6,418 nt of DNA from Desulfocapsa sp. (lineage in GTDB: Bacteria > Desulfobacterota > Desulfobulbia > Desulfobulbales > Desulfocapsaceae). The position numbers were made by a program, and so were the translations under genes. Of this stretch, positions 1 to 6,152 are shown piece after piece. The stretch covers positions 1 through 6,418 of the forward strand of contig JAOZLM010000132.1 of assembly GCA_029934815.1 (NCBI GenBank), in the 5' to 3' direction. The number at the start of each line of letters is the position of its first letter. Position 1 is the first letter of the stretch. A model generated the notes under the pieces. That model did not search any database. It saw nothing but the letters and a program-made list of their open reading frames with translations, and was not told where the DNA came from.

Positions 1-1454
1 TCTACGCTGCTGATTATATCACCCTCTTTCTCTTCTGGGAAATGATGGCCTTTGCTTCAACCTTCCTTATCTGGGCACGAAGAGATAAAGCAGCGCTGGA
101 AGCAGGATACCGATATATTCTTGTCCATACCTTTGGTGGGGTAATCTTACTGCTTGGATTTGTGCTTCGTTATCAGGCTACCGGGGATCTGAGTTTCGAT
201 CTTCTGGATGTGAAAAATCCTGAATTATACACCTGGCTGATTATGATTGGCCTTATGCTGAATGCTGCTGTACCACCACTCCATTCCTGGTTGCCAGATG
301 CCTATTCCAAGGCCACTGCAATTGGTGCTGTCTTTATGTGTGCATTCACAACCAAGACAGCTGTCTATACATTGATTCGTAGCTGTGCAGGATTTGAGGT
401 TCTGATTTATCTTGGAATTATCATGGCTGTTTACGGTATCATTTACGCCATAATGGAAAATGATGTGCGTAAACTTCTAGGCTGGGAGATTATCTCTCAG
501 GTAGGATATATGGTTACTGCAGTAGGTATCGGCACCACCCTTGCTCTTAATGGTGCCAGTGCTCACGCATTTGCCCATATTCTCTATAAAGGTCTACTCT
601 TTATGGGTGCTGGTGCAATCCTCACTGTCACTGGAAAACAAAAGCTTACTGATCTTGGTGGACTCTATAAGAAGATGCCTGGAACAATGATCTTTATGTT
701 AATTGGTGGTCTGGCTGTTTCCGGTCTGCCGCTTATGTCAGGTTTTGTTTCTAAATCCATGATTATCTCAGCTGCTTTTAACGAGCATATTTTGTGGGCT
801 GGCTTTGCCCTCACATTTGTCTCTGCCGGAACATTTCTGGCAGCGGGCTTACGACTTCCTTACTTGCTCTTCTTCGGTGAGAACAACTGTTCTGAAGAAA
901 CCTGGGAGAAGGCAAAAGATCCATCCTGGAATATGCAGCTTGCCATGACCATTGGTGGTTTCCTCTGTATATTCATTGGTTGTTACCTGCCATTTCTTTA
1001 CAATATGCTGCCGTACACTGAAGTTTCTTATCATCCCTACGGGGCATATCATCTTAGTGAAACCATTCAGATTATGGCATTCACCGCATTTGGTTTCTTT
1101 ATGCTTCGCAAATACATCAAGCCGGTAAACAAAATCAGCCTCGATATGGACTGGTTTTACCGCATGGGTGGACGAGCCTTTCTCTGGACGGTTACTAATC
1201 CACTGCAATATTTTGACACTGCTCTTTCTAAATTCTACAAATCAGTCGGTATCAGTGTGCTGATGGAGACTTCAAAATTCTGGTCCTGGTTTGACTGGAA
1301 TGGAATTGATGGTGTTGTAGACGGAAGTGCGAGATGTGTTCGTGCCATTGGGCGCAGAGTTACAATTGTTCTGCAGCGTGGACAGATTCAACAGACCATC
1401 TGTTATACGGTCTCTTTTGCAGCCGCACTGCTTGTGGCTTATGTTTGGATCTAA
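1..1454 (+). CDS. MrpD/NuoL-type proton-conducting antiporter subunit of complex I, 5'-truncated
   Basis: Integral membrane proton-translocating subunit, probably part of the complex I membrane arm. The gene is cut by the window edge: the frame is open from position 3, so the Met at 42 is internal, and 483 residues are visible. The TM5 motif LFWEMMAFAS contains the conserved Glu (nt 39-41). Numbered from that Met, VPPLHSWLPDAYSKA (77-91) is the discontinuous-helix signature, TTKTAVY (103-109) holds the TM8 Lys105, ENDVRKLLGWEIISQVGYM (139-157) matches the family's QxDxKRLLAYSSISQ block, and K238 in SGFVSKSM is the TM12 Lys. The usual TM7 Lys is Asn74. The tail after about residue 360 (LDMDWFYRMGGR, then a final hydrophobic helix at about 451-469) resembles the long C-terminus of NuoL/HyfB/MrpD-like proteins. 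The gene lies where nuoL would be expected, 186 nt before nuoM, but its sequence looks more MrpD-like than NuoL. The family call is firm; membership in complex I rests on context. Confidence 0.88.
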   Translation, partial: YAADYITLFLFWEMMAFASTFLIWARRDKAALEAGYRYILVHTFGGVILLLGFVLRYQATGDLSFDLLDVKNPELYTWLIMIGLMLNAAVPPLHSWLPDAYSKATAIGAVFMCAFTTKTAVYTLIRSCAGFEVLIYLGIIMAVYGIIYAIMENDVRKLLGWEIISQVGYMVTAVGIGTTLALNGASAHAFAHILYKGLLFMGAGAILTVTGKQKLTDLGGLYKKMPGTMIFMLIGGLAVSGLPLMSGFVSKSMIISAAFNEHILWAGFALTFVSAGTFLAAGLRLPYLLFFGENNCSEETWEKAKDPSWNMQLAMTIGGFLCIFIGCYLPFLYNMLPYTEVSYHPYGAYHLSETIQIMAFTAFGFFMLRKYIKPVNKISLDMDWFYRMGGRAFLWTVTNPLQYFDTALSKFYKSVGISVLMETSKFWSWFDWNGIDGVVDGSARCVRAIGRRVTIVLQRGQIQQTICYTVSFAAALLVAYVWI

Positions 1455-1512
1455 AAACTTGTTTGAATAACTACCGAATTAATCACTTAACATTTCGGAC
1501 TAGCACCGGGGA

Positions 1513-1550
1513 TGAACAGTAAGCCGGTATAAGTGCTTTAGTACTGTTCA
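1513..1550 (+). repeat. Inverted repeat in the antiporter-nuoM spacer
   Basis: TGAACAGTA (1513-1521) and TACTGTTCA (1542-1550) form a perfect 9-bp stem with a 20-nt loop. An alternative 5-bp stem ACCGG/CCGGT (1505-1509 with 1524-1528) overlaps it and would compete. No T-run follows, so it is not an intrinsic terminator. It may be an mRNA stability or processing element; no function is established by sequence. Confidence 0.45.
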
Positions 1551-1615
1551 CGTACTTGCTACATAAACCACTCTCATCTTCCTGTTTTATTACGGGTTAT
1601 TTAGAGTAAAGCACT
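1532..1615 (+). repeat. Long-range inverted repeat in the antiporter-nuoM spacer
   Basis: AGTGCTTTA (1532-1540) and TAAAGCACT (1607-1615) are perfect 9-nt inverted repeats 66 nt apart. The 5' arm lies in the loop and stem of the 1513-1550 hairpin, so the two structures are at least partly exclusive. The 3' arm ends 10 nt before the nuoM Shine-Dalgarno sequence (AAAGGA, 1626-1631). The rest of the 1455-1640 spacer shows no gene or convincing promoter. Confidence 0.35.
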
Positions 1616-1640
1616 AATAAGAAATAAAGGAACACTGGAA

Positions 1641-3167
1641 ATGGATCAACTACTTATCAATCCAGAATACCCCCACATTCTGAGCACCTTAATCTTCCTG
1701 CCCCTGGCAGGAGCGATACTGCTGCTCTTTGTAAGGAATGAATTCTTTGCCAGATACTGGGCACTTGGAATCACTAGTCTGACAGCTATCCTTTCAATAC
1801 CGCTTGTCAGTGCCTTTGACTCTACTACTTCAAAGTTTCAGTTTGTGGAACAGGTTAGCTGGATCAAATCCCTTAATATTCAGTATGTGATTGGTATTGA
1901 CGGAATCTCCATTCTACTCGTCATGTTAACCACACTGATTATGCCTCTTTGTGTTCTTGCATCCTGGAGCTATATAAAAACCAGGGTACAGGCCTTTATG
2001 GTATGTCTTCTTATTATGGAATCAGCAATGCTTGGTGTCTTTATGGCCCTTGACTTTGTTCTCTTCTATGTCCTGTGGGAAGCAATGCTGATCCCTATGT
2101 ATATGCTGATTGGTATCTGGGGTGGGCCTCGAAAGATTTATGCATCGGTGAAGTTCTTCCTTTATACCCTTGCAGGCTCCGTTATGCTGCTTGTTGCTAT
2201 TATCTGGCTCTATATCAATAACGGATACAGCTTCTTTATCCCGGATATGATGTGGCAGAATTATTCCAGCACCTCACAGATCTTTCTGTTCCTTGCGTTC
2301 TTCCTGGCATTTGCCATTAAGGTTCCCATGTTTCCTTTTCACACATGGTTACCGGCTGCCCACGTTGAAGCACCGACTGCAGGTTCTGTAATCCTTGCAT
2401 CTGTTTTGTTAAAAATGGGTACTTATGGGTTCTTACGTTTTGCAATTCCAATGACTCCTGAAGCGACTATGACTCTGGCACCAGCCGTGCTCTGGCTGTC
2501 TATTGCCGGAATTATGTATGGTGGTTTTACGGCTCTGGCACAGCATGATATGAAAAAGCTGATTGCTTACTCTTCAGTTGGCCATATGGGTTTTGTAACT
2601 CTTGGTATTTTTGTGCTGAACCAACAGGGTGTTGAAGGTGCTATTCTGCAAATGATTAACCATGGTATTACTACTGGTGCTCTCTTTCTCTGTATAGGTA
2701 TGATATATGAAAGAACCCACTCACGTGAACTAAGTGACGCCAGGGGCCTTGGAAAACACATGCCTATTTATGTGACATTTCTGGCATTCTTTTCACTATC
2801 ATCATTTGGCTTTCCGGCAACAAACAGTTTTGTCGGCGAATTTATGATTATCGCAGGTACCTTTGAGCATTCCATGGTTCTTGCCCTTGCCTGTATCCCT
2901 GGTGCTGTTCTTGCTGCTGCTTATATGCTTCGTATGTTGCAGAAAATTATCTGGGGTGACACTGATAATCCTGATCAATCAAAAATGAAGGATCTTAATG
3001 TACGTGAGATTGTGACTCTTGCTCCTTTCCTCTTCTTTGTTTTCTGGATCGGCCTTGGTGCACAACCTTTTCTAGATCTGATCCATGTTAGTGTGGAAAA
3101 TCTTTTAAATAACTATTACAGCTTTACCGCTCCAGCTGTGGCAGTTACGGAATTCATTATCCATTAA
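1641..3167 (+). CDS. nuoM: NADH-quinone oxidoreductase (complex I) subunit M
   Basis: Antiporter-like subunit of the complex I membrane arm, coupling quinone reduction to proton translocation. It has 508 residues, close to the 509 of E. coli NuoM. The functional residues line up with a constant offset of 7 from TM7 onward: Lys227 in AIKVPMFPFHTWLP, His234 and His241, Lys258 in LLKMGTYG, His341 in MINHG and Glu400 in NSFVGEF correspond to E. coli K234, H241, H248, K265, H348 and E407. Glu147 in VLWEAML is the TM5 Glu (E. coli E144). APTAGSVILASVLLKMG and QHDMKKLIAYSSVGHMG are typical NuoM blocks. The start is chosen for AAAGGA at 1626-1631, 9 nt before ATG, and for the family-like N-terminus. 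It lies between the MrpD-like gene and nuoN in the same orientation, probably as one operon despite the long spacers. No key residue is missing, so it looks fully functional. Confidence 0.97.
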   Translation: MDQLLINPEYPHILSTLIFLPLAGAILLLFVRNEFFARYWALGITSLTAILSIPLVSAFDSTTSKFQFVEQVSWIKSLNIQYVIGIDGISILLVMLTTLIMPLCVLASWSYIKTRVQAFMVCLLIMESAMLGVFMALDFVLFYVLWEAMLIPMYMLIGIWGGPRKIYASVKFFLYTLAGSVMLLVAIIWLYINNGYSFFIPDMMWQNYSSTSQIFLFLAFFLAFAIKVPMFPFHTWLPAAHVEAPTAGSVILASVLLKMGTYGFLRFAIPMTPEATMTLAPAVLWLSIAGIMYGGFTALAQHDMKKLIAYSSVGHMGFVTLGIFVLNQQGVEGAILQMINHGITTGALFLCIGMIYERTHSRELSDARGLGKHMPIYVTFLAFFSLSSFGFPATNSFVGEFMIIAGTFEHSMVLALACIPGAVLAAAYMLRMLQKIIWGDTDNPDQSKMKDLNVREIVTLAPFLFFVFWIGLGAQPFLDLIHVSVENLLNNYYSFTAPAVAVTEFIIH

Positions 3168-3173
3168 GGAGTT

Positions 3174-3210
3174 ATAAACGTTCATCAGCACCTTAGGTGT
3201 GCACGTTTAT
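3174..3210 (+). repeat. Hairpin in the nuoM-nuoN spacer, first of two
   Basis: ATAAACGT (3174-3181) and ACGTTTAT (3203-3210) form a perfect 8-bp outer stem. Inside it, CACC (3189-3192) and GGTG (3196-3199) form a short inner stem with a TTA loop. It begins 6 nt after the nuoM stop codon. No T-run follows immediately, so it is unlikely to be a strong terminator; a role in mRNA stability, processing or partial attenuation is possible. Confidence 0.5.
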
Positions 3211-3216
3211 TATAGC

Positions 3217-3264
3217 TAGTTTGTTTCTATAGTAACATCATAGAGCAAACTACATATATAGTTT
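3217..3264 (+). promoter_or_regulatory. Competing hairpins upstream of the nuoN ribosome binding site
   Basis: TAGTTTG (3217-3223) pairs with CAAACTA (3246-3252), extended inside by TCTAT (3226-3230) with ATAGA (3240-3244): about 12 bp with one small internal loop. The same AAACTA arm (3247-3252) can instead pair with a second TAGTTT (3259-3264) across a 6-nt loop, which ends 4 nt before the AAAGG Shine-Dalgarno sequence of nuoN (3269-3273). The two hairpins are mutually exclusive and only the second abuts the ribosome binding site. The pairing is visible in the sequence; a regulatory effect on nuoN translation is inference. Confidence 0.4.
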
Positions 3265-3281
3265 AACTAAAGGTAATACAA

Positions 3282-4697
3282 ATGCAATTTCTCCCCGAGT
3301 TAACACTGTTGGGTGCAGGCCTTATCATCTTTATGGTCAGCCTTGGAAAGACCAATGCTGAGCTTACAAGAAATATCGCCATTGGACTTGGTGCCGCTGT
3401 TTTGGTTGCCACATTCCTGAGCTACTGTGCTGAGGGAAAGCTGTTTTTCGGAGCTTATCAGGTTGATCTGTTCTCACAGGTTTTTAAAACACTGATTGCC
3501 GGCGCCATGCTTGGAGTACTCATCTTAGGCAAAAACTTAAGAGACGTTTCTGAGAAAATTCATGCTGAGTACTATCTCTTCCTCTTTATGAGTGTGCTTG
3601 GCTTGATGATGCTTGTTTCAAGTGTAGAACTTATTTCTATTTTTGTATCCCTTGAGCTCTCATCATTTGCAGTTTATATCATGGTTCCCATGCGTGATGA
3701 CAGCGGCAAAACTCGCTTTCAGATGGAAGCAGGAATTAAATATCTGCTCTTTGGTGTAACAGCTACCGGCTTTATGCTCTTTGGTATGAGTTATATGTAT
3801 GGACTCACAGGATCCACTGAACTTGCCACCATTATCACCAAATACTCAACCATGTGGGCAAATCCTGCATACGTTATATCCATGATGATGGTACTGGCCG
3901 GATTCTTTTATAAGCTAGCCATCTTCCCCTTTCACTTCTGGGTACCAGATGTGTATGAAGGCGCTTCCAATGAGACCACAGCTTTTATTGCCACTGTTCC
4001 AAAACTTGCCGCTACTGCGCTTCTGATTCGTCTTATTAGTCAGATAAGTGGTGATGGTCAGGTTATTATCAACGTCCTTATGGTATGTGCAGTTGCTTCC
4101 ATGTTCTATGGCAACCTCTCCGCACTAGTGCAAAAAGACGTGAAGCGTATGCTAGGTTTCTCAGGTATTGCACATGCCGGATTTGTACTTCTTGGTATTC
4201 TTACCTTTCAGATTACCGGATATGCAAATGCCATGTATTACATCATCGGTTATGTCCTGATGAACCTTGCCTGCTTCCTTGTCATCTGCAATGTTTCAGA
4301 GAAAGGCGAGAATGTCATGATTGATGATCTTTCAGGCCTTCATAAACGGTCTCCACTAATGGCATTCACCCTAGCGGTTGGGCTCTTCGCCCTTGCTGGA
4401 ATCCCGCCATTTGTAGGTTTTATGGGTAAATTTATGTTGCTTACCGGTGCGTTAAAGGAAGGTTATATGGTTGTGGTAATTCTTGCTGCAATCAATACTG
4501 CAATTGCTATTTACTACTATCTTTCTGTTGTACGTGTCACTTACTGTAGTGACCCTGAAGACCGGAATGATGTCGCAGCACCGTCCATGCTTATTAATGC
4601 CACTTCAGTAGTACTTTTAGCTGCTATCGTTTTTATGGGTGTCTCCCCGCAGCGCTTTGTTGATTTTGCATCAACTGCAGTAAAGACAATCATGTAA
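3282..4697 (+). CDS. nuoN: NADH-quinone oxidoreductase (complex I) subunit N
   Basis: Third antiporter-like subunit of the complex I membrane arm, the one nearest the quinone-binding module. It has 471 residues, slightly shorter than E. coli NuoN (485). Visible functional residues are Glu125 in VSLELSSFA (TM5), Lys211 in FYKLAIFPFHFWVPDVYEG (TM7), Lys241 in TVPKLAATALL (TM8) and Lys383 in GFMGKFMLL (TM12). The Lys rather than Glu at TM12 and the FPFHFWVPDVYEGA signature are typical of NuoN and separate it from NuoM. QKDVKRMLGFSGIAHAGF (284-301) is the broken-helix block, and SGLHKRSPLMAF (351-362) is also characteristic. The start is supported by AAAGG at 3269-3273, 8 nt before ATG. It is the last nuo gene, followed by a strong terminator 20 nt after the stop. 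Intact. Confidence 0.97.
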   Translation: MQFLPELTLLGAGLIIFMVSLGKTNAELTRNIAIGLGAAVLVATFLSYCAEGKLFFGAYQVDLFSQVFKTLIAGAMLGVLILGKNLRDVSEKIHAEYYLFLFMSVLGLMMLVSSVELISIFVSLELSSFAVYIMVPMRDDSGKTRFQMEAGIKYLLFGVTATGFMLFGMSYMYGLTGSTELATIITKYSTMWANPAYVISMMMVLAGFFYKLAIFPFHFWVPDVYEGASNETTAFIATVPKLAATALLIRLISQISGDGQVIINVLMVCAVASMFYGNLSALVQKDVKRMLGFSGIAHAGFVLLGILTFQITGYANAMYYIIGYVLMNLACFLVICNVSEKGENVMIDDLSGLHKRSPLMAFTLAVGLFALAGIPPFVGFMGKFMLLTGALKEGYMVVVILAAINTAIAIYYYLSVVRVTYCSDPEDRNDVAAPSMLINATSVVLLAAIVFMGVSPQRFVDFASTAVKTIM

Positions 4698-4717
4698 GCT
4701 ACAGTTTTAAAAGAAAT

Positions 4718-4761
4718 AACAATAAAGGCCCCTTGAATTTGCTCAAGGGGCCTTTATTGTT
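4718..4761 (+). terminator. Intrinsic terminator of the nuo operon
   Basis: A perfect 19-bp inverted repeat (4718-4736 with 4743-4761) encloses a 6-nt loop and has a GGCCCCTTGA/TCAAGGGGCC core. The distal arm is T-rich (TTTATTGTTTAT), giving a weak U-tract, and the proximal arm is A-rich, so it could act in both directions. It starts 20 nt after the nuoN stop and separates the operon from the next transcription unit. Confidence 0.88.
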
Positions 4762-4815
4762 TATACGAGATGAATTGCAATATAATTTTTAGTTTAAAAA
4801 AAATTCCTATTTTTA

Positions 4816-4845
4816 TTCCTGAAATTTTGGTAAATTGTATATAAT
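4816..4845 (+). promoter_or_regulatory. Probable sigma-70-type promoter of the coiled-coil gene
   Basis: A perfect TATAAT (4840-4845) lies 50 nt before the ATG at 4896 in very AT-rich DNA. The -35 element is poor: the best candidate is TTCCTG at 4816-4821 with an 18-nt spacer. A second TATAAT at 4781-4786 is an alternative, with a weak TTGTTT (4757-4762) inside the terminator as its -35. A promoter is expected here because the nuo terminator lies just upstream. The exact element is uncertain. Confidence 0.45.
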
Positions 4846-4882
4846 TCATTACTTAAACACTTTTTTTTCCAGCCAGAAACGC

Positions 4883-4888
4883 AGGAGG
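4883..4888 (+). promoter_or_regulatory. Strong ribosome binding site for the coiled-coil gene
   Basis: AGGAGG ends 7 nt before the ATG at 4896. It is a near-ideal Shine-Dalgarno sequence, clearly stronger than the AAAGG(A) sites of nuoM and nuoN. It fixes the start codon and suggests efficient translation. Confidence 0.85.
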
Positions 4889-4895
4889 AACAACC

Positions 4896-5930
4896 ATGAA
4901 AAATTTAGAATTACGCTCAGCCCTCATTAAATCCGGTGCACTACTAGCTCTCTGTATTTTCTTTATTTATGCCTTTGCAGTCGGCGACTCAGGAGGTATT
5001 GGCGGCACCATCAGCTCAATTATATCCGCTATTGTCTTTTTATTTGGATTGACAATTGCCCTCATTCTTAGTGTTGCCATCCTGTTTGGAATCTATTTTG
5101 GTATTCTCTACTTGTACGACCCTGAGGTATCTAAAAAAACCTATGAAGAGTTGAAAGAGATCAGCGATGCTAAGTCTTCAAAACTTCCACTCAGGCCAAA
5201 GTTCTGTACTCCTAAAAAAGCATCTCCTGCAAGTCCGACAATTACTAATGAGGATTTGGATGCTGTAGAGGCAAGCCAGGCTAAACTAGGTGCTCAACTT
5301 GACAATATAGGATCCACAGTTGCAACACTGCAAGAGTCTCTTAACGGCTTTACTGCAGCTTTAGGTTCTGCAAAAGAAGAAATATCCACTCTGGATGAAA
5401 AAACGAGCTCTTTTGAGGAAGCAATAGAAACTAAAGCATCTACTGAAGCTATTGACGAATCCTCTAAGAAGCTGAGCACAGAACTTGAAAGTTTAAAAGG
5501 TTCTATCAAACCCATAGCTGACAAATTAACCAGCCTTGAAGATAACATCACTGCCCTAGCCCCTGCCGACGATGCTGAAAGTGAAGATATTCAGGAAATG
5601 ATAAATAAGGCCGTAGATGCTCTTAAGGGAGATGTCAAAGCAGTACAAAACGATATGGCAAAGCTTAGCGCCGCTTCTGCTGAAGATACTAAAAGTGGGA
5701 GTATAGAGGATACCGATGACGCTGCCCACAGGATTTTATCGTACTTCACAAAAAAAGCTGATGAAAAGAAGTTTGTGGCCTCAGTTAAAAAGGCAGTTGA
5801 GCAAGGTATGACTTATGCGCAGATCGATGATTTTCTCGCTGAGAGCATATCTAAAGATGCTAGTGCAATCATTGCTGACCACCCGTCTTTAACGAAAGAT
5901 TACATAAGAACAATTCGTCAACAATCGTAG
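4896..5930 (+). CDS. Membrane-anchored coiled-coil protein of unknown function
   Basis: I do not recognise this 344-residue protein as a named family. TM1 spans about 13-29. A 34-residue uncharged stretch (41-74) forms one long or two short membrane helices after a Gly-rich loop (DSGGIGG, 31-37). Positive residues at K2, R7 and K12, and again at K79, K80 and K86, suggest that both the N-terminus and the bulk of the protein are cytoplasmic. A Pro/Lys linker (95-115) leads to an acidic coiled coil. Regular heptad positions run from L121 to I177 (L131, L135, I138, V142, L145, L149, F152, L156, I163, L166, F173), then L193 to L221, then I236 to L257. A charged Ser/Asp-rich linker precedes a small, probably helical C-terminal domain (about 273-344), which is basic at KKADEKKF and ends in KDYIRTIRQQS. 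The gene has its own strong ribosome binding site and terminator, so it is monocistronic. A scaffold, partition or envelope role is conceivable but unsupported. Confidence 0.9.
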   Translation: MKNLELRSALIKSGALLALCIFFIYAFAVGDSGGIGGTISSIISAIVFLFGLTIALILSVAILFGIYFGILYLYDPEVSKKTYEELKEISDAKSSKLPLRPKFCTPKKASPASPTITNEDLDAVEASQAKLGAQLDNIGSTVATLQESLNGFTAALGSAKEEISTLDEKTSSFEEAIETKASTEAIDESSKKLSTELESLKGSIKPIADKLTSLEDNITALAPADDAESEDIQEMINKAVDALKGDVKAVQNDMAKLSAASAEDTKSGSIEDTDDAAHRILSYFTKKADEKKFVASVKKAVEQGMTYAQIDDFLAESISKDASAIIADHPSLTKDYIRTIRQQS

Positions 5931-5964
5931 ATATCGTATCACCCTGCTTTACTGTTGTATTTTT

Positions 5965-6001
5965 GCGCTTTCAGAATTAGTTTTCTGAAAGCGCTTTTTT
6001 T
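5965..6001 (+). terminator. Intrinsic terminator of the coiled-coil gene
   Basis: GCGCTTTCAGAA (5965-5976) and TTCTGAAAGCGC (5983-5994) form a perfect 12-bp stem with a 6-nt loop, followed by seven Ts (5995-6001). It starts 35 nt after the stop at 5930 and insulates the gene from the rRNA promoters that begin 14 nt downstream. Confidence 0.93.
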
Positions 6002-6014
6002 ATGCTTTTTCCTG

Positions 6015-6043
6015 TTGACACCTTCCCTCAATTTGAGTAATTT
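6015..6043 (+). promoter_or_regulatory. Candidate rRNA operon promoter P1
   Basis: A perfect TTGACA (6015-6020) is followed by exactly 17 nt and then TAATTT (6038-6043), a moderate -10 box. Next comes the GC-rich stretch GCCGCGG (6044-6050), where the discriminator would lie; such discriminators are typical of stringently controlled rRNA promoters. Transcription would start near 6050. The 103-nt distance to P2 resembles the tandem P1-P2 layout of enterobacterial rrn operons. The weak -10 is the main doubt. Confidence 0.5.
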
Positions 6044-6075
6044 GCCGCGGCCTTGAGGGAAACCTCAGGGTGTCA
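6016..6075 (+). repeat. Large dyad over rRNA P1 with a nested tetraloop hairpin
   Basis: TGACACC (6016-6022) pairs with GGTGTCA (6069-6075), and the adjoining TTCCCTCAA (6023-6031) pairs with TTGAGGGAA (6053-6061), giving 16 bp with a 7-nt bulge on the 3' side. The 3' half can also fold alone: CCTTGAGG (6051-6058) and CCTCAGGG (6063-6070) form an 8-bp stem with one G-U pair, capped by GAAA, a GNRA tetraloop. A P1 transcript starting near 6050 would contain only this second hairpin, at its extreme 5' end. Confidence 0.6.
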
Positions 6076-6117
6076 GAATTGAAGCAAAGAAAAAGAAGCT
6101 GATAAACATTTTATATG

Positions 6118-6146
6118 TTGACAGCGTCTGATCCTTTGACTATATT
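6118..6146 (+). promoter_or_regulatory. Strong rRNA operon promoter P2
   Basis: TTGACA (6118-6123), a 17-nt spacer and TATATT (6141-6146) form a near-consensus sigma-70 promoter. The A-rich stretch just upstream (about 6077-6117) could act as an UP element. Transcription would start near 6153, about 224 nt before the mature 16S 5' end, a normal rrn leader length. Confidence 0.85.
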
Positions 6147-6152
6147 CAGGAC

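Noticed and set aside
849..1208. 119-codon open frame on the minus strand within the antiporter gene
   Set aside because: It lies antisense to strongly conserved coding sequence, shows no recognisable domain, and is a shadow of the + strand gene. The same applies to the antisense frames at 2567-2761 and 5294-5551.
1334..1522. 62-codon + strand frame overlapping the end of the antiporter gene
   Set aside because: It is out of frame with a clearly conserved C-terminus, Cys/Thr-rich and without a ribosome binding site. The frame at 4085-4324 within nuoN is rejected for the same reasons.
1512..1532. Six-codon ORF ATG AAC AGT AAG CCG GTA TAA in the antiporter-nuoM spacer
   Set aside because: The only G-rich stretch (GGGG) directly abuts the ATG, so there is no workable Shine-Dalgarno spacing, and a leader peptide of this composition has no evident regulatory logic.
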